From an uncultured Clostridia bacterium (GTDB lineage: Bacteria > Bacillota > Clostridia > UBA1381): a stretch of 44,838 nucleotides of DNA. Shown here in pieces: positions 24,717 to 33,611 of this stretch. The stretch covers positions 1 to 44,838 of the forward strand of contig CAKSUM010000022.1 of the NCBI GenBank assembly GCA_934501535.1, in the 5' to 3' direction. The notes beneath the pieces were generated by a model that had not been told where the DNA came from, ran no database searches, and worked only from the letters and a program-made list of their open reading frames with translations. The translations under genes and the position numbers were made by a program. Every line of letters starts with the position of its first letter. Positions within the stretch are counted from its first letter, which is position 1.

Positions 24717-25610
24717 TTATTTATCTTTCGCTCTGCTCTTATACACATTATACTGATTTTTGCATTTGGAGCTACAAAATACGGCATTCGGTCGAGGCGG
24801 TATAAATGCTTTTGCACATTGCTTGCAGACACGAATAGGCTTTTTATCATCGGTAATTGACAGGCTGAACAACATTTGAACTGCAATAGCCAATGAGCCG
24901 AAATTCCACACAAGAACAGGTTTGTCATCACGCAGGGCAATATGATATGTCGGTGAATTGCTGTCAAATACAGTCATCATTTGACGGTATAATGTTTTGT
25001 CATCTTCGCTCAAGTCGTCCTCATAGAAAATATGTGCCGTTGTAAACAGCAGTGCCCAATCAATAAGCTGTGTTTTAACCCATTCATACGGTTCGGCATA
25101 ATTACGCTGAAAGCTCATATTTACCGCCGTTTCCCTGTCCGAAAATGTCATAGCAAGTGCCATCATTGTTTTATCGCCGGATATATCCCAACGCATTGCA
25201 AGACCGTTTTTTGTAATCTGCGGCATTTCAAACGGAAAGAATTCTGCGATATATTCAAGCGTATCCATTGTTTCAGCCTTTATAAAACGATTTTTTATAA
25301 AATGTACCACTTCATAATCCATAAAAGCAGGCGTTGATGTAATCGTAGTCATCAAGCCGAGCAGACCGTAATGTGAAACAAATTCCATTACGGCTTTTTT
25401 CTTTTCTTCTTCATCAACGCTCTTTTTCATACAAAGCAATCCCGTGTTGAGTGCGTCAACGATTATTTGCTCTCTGCGTTGCATAATATTATATAAGTCG
25501 GGCATTGCATTTTCGGACGGAGTTATGTATAAAACCCCGTCCTTTTCTTTTAATTCATAGCCTTTATAGCATACCCAATTTGATTTTGAGTTTTCAAAAA
25601 AATCCTTCAT
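24717..25610 (-). CDS. uncharacterised protein with C-terminal zinc finger
   Basis: A 297-residue protein. Most of it is helical with no motif I know. The last 40 residues read RVCKQCAKAFIPPRPNAVFCSSKCKNQYNVYKSR, a C-x2-C…C-x3-C zinc finger like the CGNR/HNH-associated type, so RNA or DNA binding is plausible. Possibly DUF6076-like. It runs against the AbiE pair and stands alone between two terminators. Start ATG 25610 on the minus strand, with AGAGGT upstream. Confidence 0.75.
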   Translation of the reverse strand: MKDFFENSKSNWVCYKGYELKEKDGVLYITPSENAMPDLYNIMQRREQIIVDALNTGLLCMKKSVDEEEKKKAVMEFVSHYGLLGLMTTITSTPAFMDYEVVHFIKNRFIKAETMDTLEYIAEFFPFEMPQITKNGLAMRWDISGDKTMMALAMTFSDRETAVNMSFQRNYAEPYEWVKTQLIDWALLFTTAHIFYEDDLSEDDKTLYRQMMTVFDSNSPTYHIALRDDKPVLVWNFGSLAIAVQMLFSLSITDDKKPIRVCKQCAKAFIPPRPNAVFCSSKCKNQYNVYKSRAKDK

Positions 25611-25660
25611 ATAGTTTTACCTCTTTTTTTATATCAATCAACTAATACCAGCTTTTATCT

Positions 25661-25702
25661 AAAAATGAGCAGGTCAAACAGACCTATGTATTTTTGCTCA
25701 TT
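25661..25702 (-). terminator. terminator of the sigma-like gene (minus strand)
   Basis: Read on the minus strand, AATGAGCA pairs with TGCTCATT and an inner AGGTC pairs with GACCT, followed by a T run. It separates the two minus-strand genes. Confidence 0.8.
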
Positions 25703-25734
25703 ATAATTTTCTTGTTTTAGTCTTTTTTTCAAAA

Positions 25735-26472
25735 TTATTCAGTTTTATAGTTTTCGACAAATTTCTTTTCGGCAAGCGTTATGTCGTGCTTTCTGCCATT
25801 TTGTGATATAAGATATTCATACGCTTTTCTGCGTATTTTGTTCAATACGGTTTTTCTCATAGCCCGTACCGCCCTGTCGGTTTTGCCTTGAAGCTCTGCA
25901 ATTTTCGTAGCACTTAACCCCTTAACCGCTGTCAAATACAATAATTCTTTGTGCTCGTATTTCAAGTCTTTTAAGATGTCATATAAATATCCGTCTGTTA
26001 CAAGCTCTTGTATTTCATAGGGACTGTCAAATATAGCGTCTAAAAATTCGCCCTTTCGTATCTGCTTTTCAAGAACAGTATTTAAGTTTTTCGGAAAAAC
26101 TGTACCCCAACTCGTTTCGCCGTATTCGAGCGGATATTCCTCATTGTTACGGCATATCTCACGGTAACGCTCTCTGCGTTCACGGTTAGCGTCGAGCCTG
26201 TCCCACTGCTTAATGACTTTCTCAAAGTCTTTCGGAGTTTTTGCGGCTTGTTCAAGCCTTTCCAAAGCCGCCGCTTCAATATCCCGTTTAAGCTGTTTCT
26301 TTTGCGGTGTTTCAATATTTTTCGGAATATCAATCTCCGGTGGGGCGTTTGCGGCTTCAAGTGACAGTGCTTTTTGCAGTAATTCCGCTTCTCTTTGCTC
26401 AATTACATCATAGTCGAATTTATTATACACCGAAGTATCACCACCCGTCCGTATAAAGTTTTCAAGGTGCAA
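25735..26472 (-). CDS. sigma-70 region-4-like DNA-binding protein
   Basis: Up to 245 residues. The N-half is charged and coiled (AAALERLEQAAKTPKDFEKVIKQWDRLDANRERRERYREI). The C-half carries KYEHKELLYLTAVKGLSATKIAELQGKTDRAVRAMRKTVLNKIRRK (about 170-217), a sigma-region-4-type helix-turn-helix. Similar proteins sit next to recombinases in Clostridial mobile elements and probably regulate them. The listed start is a TTG; a GTG at 26430 with GGGTGG before it is an alternative that drops 14 residues. It diverges from tnpW. Confidence 0.75.
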   Translation of the reverse strand: MHLENFIRTGGDTSVYNKFDYDVIEQREAELLQKALSLEAANAPPEIDIPKNIETPQKKQLKRDIEAAALERLEQAAKTPKDFEKVIKQWDRLDANRERRERYREICRNNEEYPLEYGETSWGTVFPKNLNTVLEKQIRKGEFLDAIFDSPYEIQELVTDGYLYDILKDLKYEHKELLYLTAVKGLSATKIAELQGKTDRAVRAMRKTVLNKIRRKAYEYLISQNGRKHDITLAEKKFVENYKTE

Positions 26473-26525
26473 AATAAATTTTTCAAAACCTTTCCGCTTT
26501 TATATCCGATTTTCTCCGTAATATA

Positions 26526-26584
26526 GAGGGAGTAATCTGTAATAAAATAAAAGGATTACAAATTAAATTATACACCTATCCCTC
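26526..26584. repeat. nested inverted repeats in the divergent sigma-like/tnpW intergenic region
   Basis: GAGGGA (26526-26531) pairs with TCCCTC (26579-26584), and immediately inside GTAATC (26532-26537) pairs with GATTAC (26554-26559). The site lies between divergent genes where an operator or leader structure would be expected. Short arms, so chance is possible. Confidence 0.4.
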
Positions 26585-26616
26585 GTATTTGTCAATAGTT
26601 TGGAGGAATAAAGATT

Positions 26617-26796
26617 ATGAGTAATACTATTTTAACAAAAAAGATAGGTAATACAACTTTCAGAGTGTCGGTGTGTTTTTCAGCAACGGCAACTGAAACA
26701 ATGGAGGAAAAGGTTTTGCGAATTATCCAAAATCACTTGGCAAACGGCGAAAAGTGTGGTATAATAGATGTACCACAAATGAGCCGTTCAGCCTGA
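26617..26796 (+). CDS. tnpW: TnpW-like transposon-encoded protein
   Basis: A 59-residue protein reading SNTILTKKIGNTTFRVSVCFS, ATETMEEKVLRIIQN, and CGIIDVPQMSRSA. The TKKIGxTTF, TETMEEKVLRLI and IxxPQMS signatures are those of the TnpW family from Tn4451-like elements. Function unknown. ATG 26617 follows GGAGGAATA. It ends 11 nt before the recombinase ATG, so the two are one operon. Confidence 0.88.
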   Translation: MSNTILTKKIGNTTFRVSVCFSATATETMEEKVLRIIQNHLANGEKCGIIDVPQMSRSA

Positions 26797-26807
26797 AAGG
26801 AGTTTTT

Positions 26808-28668
26808 ATGAATATCAGGCAAACGGAAACTGATAAAATCACGGCATTGTATGAAAGATTGTCCCGTGATGATGAATCGCTCGGAGAGAGCAACAGTATT
26901 TTAAATCAAAAGATGATGCTTGAAACCTATGCAAAGCAACACGGGTTTACAAATATTGCCCACTATACCGATGACGGATATAGCGGTGGTAATTTTGACA
27001 GACCTGATTGGAAACGCTTAATAGATGATATTCAAGCAGGTAAAATCGGAACAGTTATTGCAAAGGATATGAGCCGTGTCGGCAGAGATTATTTGCAGAC
27101 CGGATTTTACACCGAAGTTTTATTCAGACAACAAGATGTGCGTTTTATCGCTGTCGGTAACGGAGTTGATTCCAATGATGCAAGCACAAGCGAATTTGCG
27201 CCCTTCCTTAATATTATGAATGAGTGGTATTTGAGGGATTGCAGCAGAAAACAAAAAGCATCCTACAAAGTACGCAGTAATGCAGGTCAGCGTACTACGA
27301 ATCACGCTATCTACGGATATATGAAATCTCCCGAAGATAAACACATTTGGATTATTGATGAGGAAGCGGCAGCTGTTGTCCGCCGTATATTCCGAATGAC
27401 AATCAAGGGCTATGGTCCATACGATATTGCAAGCAGACAGAGTGGAACGACCATCGTATTATCTTGCAAAAAGAAATTGCGGAATACATAAAAATCGTAT
27501 AGATGAAACCGAGCCTTATTTTTGGAGTGGCGGTACGGTAAAATATATCATTTCAAAACCGGAGTATATGGGACACACTGTAAACTTTCGCACAGAGAAA
27601 GCACATTACAAGGATAAGCAAACTAAACAAGTGCCACAGGAGGATTGGGTTATTATAGAAAACACCCACGAAGCAATTATTGATAAAGAAACTTGGGAGC
27701 TTGCACAATCTTTGCGTAAAACACCACGCAGAACTGACACAACAGGCGTTGCGAACCCATTGACAGGTCTTGTATATTGTGCCGATTGCGGTGCAAAAAT
27801 GTATAACCATCGCAATCGAAATGCTTGTTTGCATAACGGAGATAAAATCGACCCCAAAACCAGACTTTACCCCTACGATAATTATAACTGCTCAACTTAT
27901 GGACTTTCCCGAAATAAAGACCATCGTAAATGCTTTGGACATTATATCAGTACACGAGCTTTGCGAGAAATCATATTAGAGGTTATACGCACAACAAGTC
28001 AGTATGCAATTTCCAATAAGGAAGAATTCGCAGAAAAGGTCAGAGCCGCTTCACAGATAAAAAAACATGAAACGGCAAAGGAATTAAGGCGACAGCTTGA
28101 AAAAAATCAAAAGCGCTGCACAGAGCTTGACACACTTATTAAAAAACTGTATGAAGCCTATGCAAATGAGAAGATTACAGAAAAGCGTTTTGAAACTCTT
28201 TCCGCAAGCTATGAGCAGGAGCAGGAAGAACTTGAGGCTGTTATTGCAGATATTACGGAGCAGCTTGAAAGCTTTGATAAAGATACGAACAATGCAAATC
28301 AATTTCTTGCTATTGCTAAAAAATATACAGAGTTTGACGAGCTGACAACCCCTATGATAAATGAATTTATCGAAAAAATCATAGTACACGCAGTTGATAA
28401 ATCAAGTGGCGAAAGAGTACAAGAGGTTGAAGTGTATCTGAAATTTATCGGAAAATTTGAAATTCCGTCCGAGGAATGTATCAAAGAACTTACGCCCGAA
28501 GAAATCGCTGCTTTGGAAAAAGAGCGTATCCGTAAACAAAAAGCCCGTATCGCTTCTAAAAAGTGCTACGAGAAAAAGAAACAAAGGAGATTAGAGGAAC
28601 GAAGGCAAAAAGAGCTTGCCGAACAGCAGGCAAAAGAACAAAAACAGGCTGATGAAAAATCAGCATAA
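26808..28668 (+). pseudogene. tnpX: large serine recombinase (TnpX-like), split by a frameshift
   Basis: The first part (26808 to about 27432) is an intact resolvase domain with catalytic S19 in LYERLSRDDE and SRVGRDYLQTG. After GYGPYDIAS the frame goes wrong and stops at 27491. Homology resumes in another frame at about 27433 (DRVERPSYYLAKRNCGIHKNR…), through the recombinase domain, the zinc ribbon CADCGAKMYNH…NCSTY and the coiled-coil C-terminus to 28668. The family continues from PYDIA through about 4 more residues to ERPSYYLAKR, so a small deletion (about 10 nt) best explains it. Site-specific integration/excision would be lost. Confidence 0.88.
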
Positions 28669-28683
28669 TATTGGTAAAGCTAC

Positions 28684-28716
28684 GGCGGTTTGCTATTCAC
28701 AGCAGACCGCCTTTTC
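28684..28716 (+). terminator. intrinsic terminator after the recombinase
   Basis: GGCGGTTTGCT (28684-28694) pairs with AGCAGACCGCC (28701-28711), 11 bp with one G-T pair, followed by TTTTCTT. Confidence 0.9.
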
Positions 28717-28750
28717 TTATGCAAAAATTTAATTTTGGAGGCAATAAATT

Positions 28751-29686
28751 ATGATGAACTTTACAAACAATAATCAAACCATTATTATAGGCATAGACCA
28801 CGGCTACGGCAATTGTAAAACAAGAAATTTTTGTTTTAGGTCAGGTGTGGCGGCTTATGACAAAGAGCCTACTTTTAAGGAAAATTTGCTTGTGTATAAC
28901 AGTAGATATTATCTTGTAGGTGAAGAACACAAAGAGTTTTTGTCTGACAAAATGGCAGATAATGATTATTATATTTTAACCCTTGCGGCTATTGCAAAAG
29001 AACTTAATAACAGACACTTAACATCTGCAAGGGTGCATATTGCCGCAGGACTTCCTCTTACTTGGGTGAGTGAGCAGAAAGAAACTTTTAAGGCATACCT
29101 TATGCAGAATGAAAGTGCGGGCTTTGTTTTCAAAAACATATCCTATCATATCGAAATCGTTGGAGTAGATATATTTCCGCAAGGCTTTTCCGCTGTTGCG
29201 GACAGACTTCGGGAGTTTAAGGGTGTGAATATGCTTGCAGACATCGGTAATGGCACAATGAATGTTATGTATATAAATGAGTGCAGACCGCAGGAAAAGA
29301 AATGCTTTACCGAGAAATACGGCACTAACCAATGTATTCTGCAAATTCGTGAGAATATTATGCGACAGTTTGGAACAAAGATTGACGATACAGTTATAGA
29401 ACGCTTTATCAGAACAGGCAAAGCGGATATAAGCGAGAGGTATGCAAAAGTTATACGGGAAACCGCAGCGGAATATGTAAAGGGTATATTTCGCATACTT
29501 CGTGAACACGAATATGATTCAGAGCTTATGCGACTGTATGTTGTAGGCGGTGGCGGTTGTATGATACGGAACTTCGGGGAATATAACCCCGACAGAGTTA
29601 TTATAAATTCCGATATTTGTGCAACAGCAAAAGGCTATGAAAGACTTGCGGAAATCAAGCTCCGCAGAAACGGCGGTGCAGTATGA
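28751..29686 (+). CDS. ParM/StbA-family actin-like partition protein
   Basis: A 311-residue actin-fold ATPase: phosphate-1 IIIGIDHGYGNCKT at the N-terminus, phosphate-2 MLADIGNGTMNVMYI (about 157-171) and the adenosine motif LYVVGGGGCMIRNFG (about 257-271). ParM filaments push plasmid copies apart. A partition protein in an integrative element suggests a replicating circular stage. Start ATG 28751 after GGAGG. Its stop overlaps the next gene by 4 nt, the usual parM-parR arrangement. Confidence 0.9.
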   Translation: MMNFTNNNQTIIIGIDHGYGNCKTRNFCFRSGVAAYDKEPTFKENLLVYNSRYYLVGEEHKEFLSDKMADNDYYILTLAAIAKELNNRHLTSARVHIAAGLPLTWVSEQKETFKAYLMQNESAGFVFKNISYHIEIVGVDIFPQGFSAVADRLREFKGVNMLADIGNGTMNVMYINECRPQEKKCFTEKYGTNQCILQIRENIMRQFGTKIDDTVIERFIRTGKADISERYAKVIRETAAEYVKGIFRILREHEYDSELMRLYVVGGGGCMIRNFGEYNPDRVIINSDICATAKGYERLAEIKLRRNGGAV

Positions 29687-30054
29687 GCAGAAAAATCATA
29701 AATACCAATATCCGCTTTAATCTTGATAATGAAGATGACCGAAAGGCTTATGAGTATTTACAGAGTATGGATAGAAAACAGTATAAATCCTACACGAAAG
29801 CCGTTGTAATTGCCGTCAATGAATATTTTGAACGGCAACAACGGCTTGAAGCCGATTCATACCTTGAAACAAGAGAAAAAGAGGATATGTTTCTAAAAAA
29901 GGTACTTGATACCATAGAGCAAGGCTTAAAGACCGCCGGAAACATAGGCGGTCTTATACAGCTTTTATCTGCAACCGCAGAACAGCAGCCCGAAGTACAA
30001 ACCAATACCGAAGATGACAACTCTGCTGCTCTGCTTTTTGCAGACAGTTTGTAA
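29683..30054 (+). CDS. ParR-like accessory partition protein
   Basis: A 123-residue protein. The N-terminal third (RKIINTNIRFNLDNEDDRKAYEYLQSMDRKQYKSYTKAVVIAVNEYF) looks like a ribbon-helix-helix DNA-binding domain. The rest is acidic and likely flexible (EQQPEVQTNTEDDNSAALLF), which suits the ParM-contacting tail of ParR. It is coupled to the ParM gene (ATGA) and followed directly by a cluster of CAGTAA/TTACTG sites. Identification rests on size, context and the fold guess. Confidence 0.72.
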   Translation: MSRKIINTNIRFNLDNEDDRKAYEYLQSMDRKQYKSYTKAVVIAVNEYFERQQRLEADSYLETREKEDMFLKKVLDTIEQGLKTAGNIGGLIQLLSATAEQQPEVQTNTEDDNSAALLFADSL

Positions 30055-30192
30055 CAGTAAATTTATATAAAATACTGTTACAAAAACCGATTTTAGCAGT
30101 AAAACACACGGCAGTAACCACCACTTTTTAATTAAAAGTGCAGTTACTGCTATTTTTATGTTTTCTACTGTTAAATATATAAATTTTAACAG
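30053..30192. repeat. cluster of CAGTAA/TTACTG sites after the ParMR pair (possible parC/iteron array)
   Basis: Within 140 bp the hexamer family occurs about seven times in both orientations: AACAGTAA (30053-30060), ACTGTTA (30074-30080), GCAGTAA (30096-30102), GCAGTAAC (30111-30118), GTTACTGC (30143-30150), ACTGTTA (30167-30173), TTAACAG (30186-30192). The central pair also forms a hairpin with inner CACTTTT/AAAAGTG and trailing T (30111-30157), so it doubles as a terminator. Repeats beside a ParMR pair fit a centromere site. Confidence 0.55.
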
Positions 30193-30207
30193 AAAGAGGT
30201 ATTGATT

Positions 30208-30402
30208 ATGACAGAAAATGAGAAAAAACTATTACAGGCGAAACACAGACTTGAAGAAGTGCAGGCACGGGACAGAGCAAAAGAGCGAAAACAGCGTACA
30301 CGCAGACTTATTCAAGAAGGTGCAATATTGGAAAAGGTCTTGCCCGATGTCAAATCGGTAGAGCTTGAACGATTAGAGGATTTTTTACGCAGTAAAATTT
30401 GA
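30208..30402 (+). CDS. small DUF3847-type protein
   Basis: A 64-residue, highly charged, helical protein (TENEKKLLQAKHRLEEVQARDRAKERKQRTRRLIQEGAILEKVLPDVKSVELERLEDFL). This matches DUF3847 proteins that commonly precede MobA/MobL relaxases in Clostridial mobile elements and may help relaxosome assembly. Start ATG 30208, 7 nt after AAAGAGGT. A TTG six bases earlier is less likely. Confidence 0.8.
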   Translation: MTENEKKLLQAKHRLEEVQARDRAKERKQRTRRLIQEGAILEKVLPDVKSVELERLEDFLRSKI

Positions 30403-30413
30403 TTTGGAATTAT

Positions 30414-30450
30414 GCCGACCGGGACAAAAACTCTCGGTTGGCTGCTTTTT
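30414..30450 (+). terminator. hairpin terminator after the DUF3847 gene
   Basis: GCCGACCG (30414-30421) pairs with CGGTTGGC (30435-30442), one G-T pair, and TGCTTTTT follows. Confidence 0.7.
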
Positions 30451-30936
30451 ATATCCCGAAGGGCGCACTTACTCACCACTGCGTCGGAGCAAACACCGCT
30501 TTAATCGTTTCCGTATAAATACGAAAACTCATTCGCTTTGTTGCTCCTCCTTTTTCCCACAAAGCAGGCTTTGTGGGAGCCCTGTTTCAGCGGTGGTATC
30601 GCCTACGGCGAACGGCGCTCTTGCAGAGGGCAAGCAGACAACGCAAAAATTGCATTGTCTGCTATGGTCGGCATATCTGCAAATCGCAGATAAATTGAAA
30701 TAACAACCTTATTCCAATTTGGTATAAAGTTGTACTGCCGACCAAAGATAAAACCTGTTTCACAGCTTTTATCTCAAATGTGCGTTATCTGCTTTGCAGC
30801 TACCGCCCACTTTCTTTTTTTAAAAAAGAAACAAAAATAGTCTGCACGGCAGACGGAAAGGAATTGAACAACTTGCTTGCAAGTTGTAGGCGTGTTTTTG
30901 TATAGCAAAAACAAACGCCGTAACAAAGAAATCGCT
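30451..30936. other. noncoding, inverted-repeat-rich region, candidate oriT
   Basis: About 490 bp without a credible gene. Exact or near-exact inverted repeats: CCCACAAAG/CTTTGTGGG (30556-30577); AGCAGACAACGCAA/TTGCATTGTCTGCT (30633-30663, one mismatch, 3-nt loop); ATCTGC/GCAGAT (30675-30691); TTTCTTTTTT/AAAAAAGAAA (30811-30831); GTCTGC/GCAGAC (30840-30854); ACAACTTGC/GCAAGTTGT (30868-30887). Such density immediately before a relaxase gene is the usual look of an origin of transfer. The nic site cannot be named. Confidence 0.6.
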
Positions 30937-32631
30937 ATGGCAATTTATCATTTGGAAGCAAAGGTCATTTCAAGAGGTATCGGGCGCAGCGCCGTTGCTG
31001 CTGCCGCATATATGAGCTGTTCCCGTATATATAACGATTATGACGGAGTGCAGCATGATTACACAAAAAAGCAAGGTCTTGTATATGAACAAGTGCTGTT
31101 ACCGCCGCAAGCTCTGCCGGAGTGGAAAGACAGGGACATTTTATGGAACGCCGTTGAAGAAGCTGAAAAATCAAAGGATAGCAGACTTGCACGGGAATTT
31201 GTTGTTGCTTTGCCTGTTGAATTGAGCAAAGAGCAAAATATATCTTTAATATCCGAATATGTAAAGGACAATTTTGTAGCAGACGGAATGTGCGCTGATT
31301 TCTGTATTCACGATACGGACGGGCACAATCCACACGCACATATTATGCTGACTGTTCGACCACTTGACAAAAACGGCAAGTGGCAGAATAAAACTGAAAA
31401 AGAATATTTGTGCGTTAAAAACGGCGAGGAACGGGGTTTTACATCAGCGGAGTTTAAGTCTGCACAGGCTGACGGCTGGGAAAAACAATATCAGTATTTT
31501 GTCGGGAAAAAGAAAGTATATATGCCGCCCTCACAGGCGGAGGGATTGGAGCGTGTTTCAAAATATCCGAAAAGCACACGCTACGGCAGACAAAATCCCA
31601 TAACGGAGCGTTGGAACAGCGAGGGACAGTTAAAGATATGGCGCAAAAGCTGGGCGGATATTTCAAATAAATATCTTGAACTCACAAAATCCAAAAGCCG
31701 TATAGACCACCGAAGCCATAAAGAGCGTGGGATTGATGAGCAGCCGACCGCACACGAGGGCGTTTATGCAAGAAGGATTGAGAAAAACGGCGGCGTTTCG
31801 GAGCGTTGCGAAATCAACAGACAGATTAAGGCGGATAACAAAGTATTGCGTGAAATCAAGGCAGCAATAAAGAAACTGCTTGAAACCGCCGTACATACTA
31901 TATCATCACTTGCAAACGCTCTTGAAAAATTGCGCGGCACTATGATTCATTGCAGATATGTCATAAATTTTGCGGATAAGTGGAAAATCGCAAAGACAAC
32001 AGAAGCCGCAAGGCTGAAAATTCATTGTGATGATTATTCTGCAATCATTGCTGAATTAAAATCAAAAATCAGCGAGCGCAAGCAGAAACAGGACGAAAAG
32101 GCAAAAACGCCGCCGATTAAGATTTTCAGACATAAGGAATTAACGCAAATTATCAATGAACTGTCGGAGCAAATCGAAGAACTGCGCATAGAGAAAAATA
32201 CAATTTTAGCAAACCTCAATATAAATGATATTCAGACGGTCAAAACTAAAATTGCCGATATTCAAAAAGCCTTTCCCGTTATGGAAAGACACTCAAATGA
32301 AAGCAAAACAAGACTTGACAGCGCTCAAAAAGAATATACCGAGTTAAAGGAACAGGCGCAGAATTTTGACATTGACGAACTCTATGATTTACGCAGAAAT
32401 ATACGACCGCAAGTTGAATATGATACCGAAGCGGAATTGTATGAGATTTACGGCGTTTCATTTTCAAGAGGTATTTTCAACTCGGCAAAATCCGAAACCG
32501 ACAATTCTATTGACGGAACAGAGATTTACTCTGTCCGCCGACAGCTTGAAATTTACAAGCAACGGCAAAATGAACAAAAACACGAGGAACATCAATTTTC
32601 CCACGATGATGAGGACGAGTTGGAGGTGTAA
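30937..32631 (+). CDS. MobA/MobL-family relaxase
   Basis: A 564-residue protein. The N-terminal relaxase domain (1 to about 220) opens MAIYHLEAKVISRGIGRSAVAAAAYMS, the typical MobA/MobL start, with the metal-binding histidines in DGHNPHAHIMLT (130-138) and further conserved text KRVSKYPKSTRYGRQNP-like at about 208-222. The C-terminal half is a long charged coiled coil. It nicks oriT and leads strand transfer using a helper conjugation system. I chose ATG 30937 because the family starts MAIYH; the ribosome site is weak (AAAGAAA) and the frame is open further upstream across the inverted repeats. Confidence 0.9.
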   Translation: MAIYHLEAKVISRGIGRSAVAAAAYMSCSRIYNDYDGVQHDYTKKQGLVYEQVLLPPQALPEWKDRDILWNAVEEAEKSKDSRLAREFVVALPVELSKEQNISLISEYVKDNFVADGMCADFCIHDTDGHNPHAHIMLTVRPLDKNGKWQNKTEKEYLCVKNGEERGFTSAEFKSAQADGWEKQYQYFVGKKKVYMPPSQAEGLERVSKYPKSTRYGRQNPITERWNSEGQLKIWRKSWADISNKYLELTKSKSRIDHRSHKERGIDEQPTAHEGVYARRIEKNGGVSERCEINRQIKADNKVLREIKAAIKKLLETAVHTISSLANALEKLRGTMIHCRYVINFADKWKIAKTTEAARLKIHCDDYSAIIAELKSKISERKQKQDEKAKTPPIKIFRHKELTQIINELSEQIEELRIEKNTILANLNINDIQTVKTKIADIQKAFPVMERHSNESKTRLDSAQKEYTELKEQAQNFDIDELYDLRRNIRPQVEYDTEAELYEIYGVSFSRGIFNSAKSETDNSIDGTEIYSVRRQLEIYKQRQNEQKHEEHQFSHDDEDELEV

Positions 32632-32643
32632 AGCGAAAAATTA

Positions 32644-32675
32644 GAGCAGTTAATCAAAAAGTAGACTAACTGCTC
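32644..32675 (+). terminator. hairpin after the relaxase gene
   Basis: GAGCAGTTA (32644-32652) and TAACTGCTC (32667-32675) form a 9-bp perfect stem followed by AATTTCTGTTT. It may end the relaxase transcript and the minus-strand operon coming from the other side. Confidence 0.6.
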
Positions 32676-32718
32676 AATTTCTGTTTATTTATGCTTTTAA
32701 ACAATATAATTGTTAATG

Positions 32719-33611
32719 CTATATAAAATTTTTTAGAACTTTTCGCAAAAAAACATTATTTACAGCATACTTAGGTTTGTTATCTAAATTTAACAAAATA
32801 TCAACAAACGCAGTAAAAGGATTTTCACCAATTTCAAACCCAATTCTAAAAGTGCATATATCACTAATGTTTTTTTCAAGTTGAGAAATGTTATATTTTA
32901 TTTGCTGTCGCAGCATAGACTTTTTATAGTTCCCGCCGTATGAAATCTCTTGCAACCCATTTCGAAAGTTTACCATATACTTTTTTTCTCTAAGTCGCAG
33001 GGCTTCAACAAGTACATCTTCTATCGAGTGACCTTTTGCTTTATAAACAACATATTCTGTAATAGCAGGCATTGATATTTCAAAATTATCATCATGTTCG
33101 TGGTAATAATTTTCTATGGCATGGTCTATCTCATTATGTTCCGAGTTCGAAAAAATAGGAATATCAATGTTTTCAGAAAAATATAATTGTTTGAAGTTTT
33201 TGTATAATTTATCCATATTGTCCTGTATAAATTGATTTCTTTTAAATGATGGGAAGTAATCCAATTCCAATAGTTACTCATCAACAAATACTCGATAGCT
33301 CCTTTTGTGATTACACTATCACCATATATTGAAGCAAATTTACTATAAAATTGAAACTTTGTCATATCAATTATTGTATCCACATTTTCTTTACGAAGTG
33401 GCTTCAAAATATCTTTCAATGATGGCGAAACAAGATTTTCAAGCCAAAAGTATTCAAATCCGTTTTCAATATAATATATGTCATCCCATAATAAGATTGC
33501 TTCAATTATGTGGCATAATTCATCTGAACAATTTTTAAAATCTCTTTTTTCTGAAATGTCATATGCTATTTTTTCAAGACTCCAATTATCTATTAATATC
33601 TTACTCTTCAT
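32719..33611 (-). pseudogene. uncharacterised cytoplasmic protein gene with a single-base frameshift
   Basis: Two overlapping minus-strand frames are one gene. The first (start 33611) reads MKSKILIDNWSLEKIAYDISEK… to AIEYLLMSNYW. The second (ending 32719) takes over with ELDYFPSFKRNQFIQDNMDKLYKNF. Restoring one T at 33267-33272 (TATTGG to TATTTGG on the minus strand) joins them as SNYLELDYFPSFKRNQ in about 297 residues. No signal peptide and no motif I know. Its ATG overlaps the stop of the large surface-protein gene (ATGA) with AAGGAG in that gene's tail, so it was the third gene of that operon. Confidence 0.75.

Larger units (their letters stand above)
21804..32676. mobile_element. Tn4451-type integrative mobilizable element (extent approximate)
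   Basis: The block contains TnpV, TnpW and a TnpX-like large serine recombinase, three markers of Tn4451-family elements, plus a MobA/MobL relaxase, partition-like genes and cargo (AbiE pair, secreted protein). Both ends are estimates: left from the structured leader before tnpV, right from the hairpin after the relaxase. The recombinase being interior rather than at an end may mean rearrangement or two elements side by side. Because the recombinase is frameshifted, the element is probably unable to move alone. Confidence 0.6.

Noticed and set aside
30404..30703. 99-codon frame before the relaxase
   Set aside because: It starts directly after the previous stop and runs through several perfect inverted repeats; the composition (Cys, Arg, Ser rich) looks noncoding.
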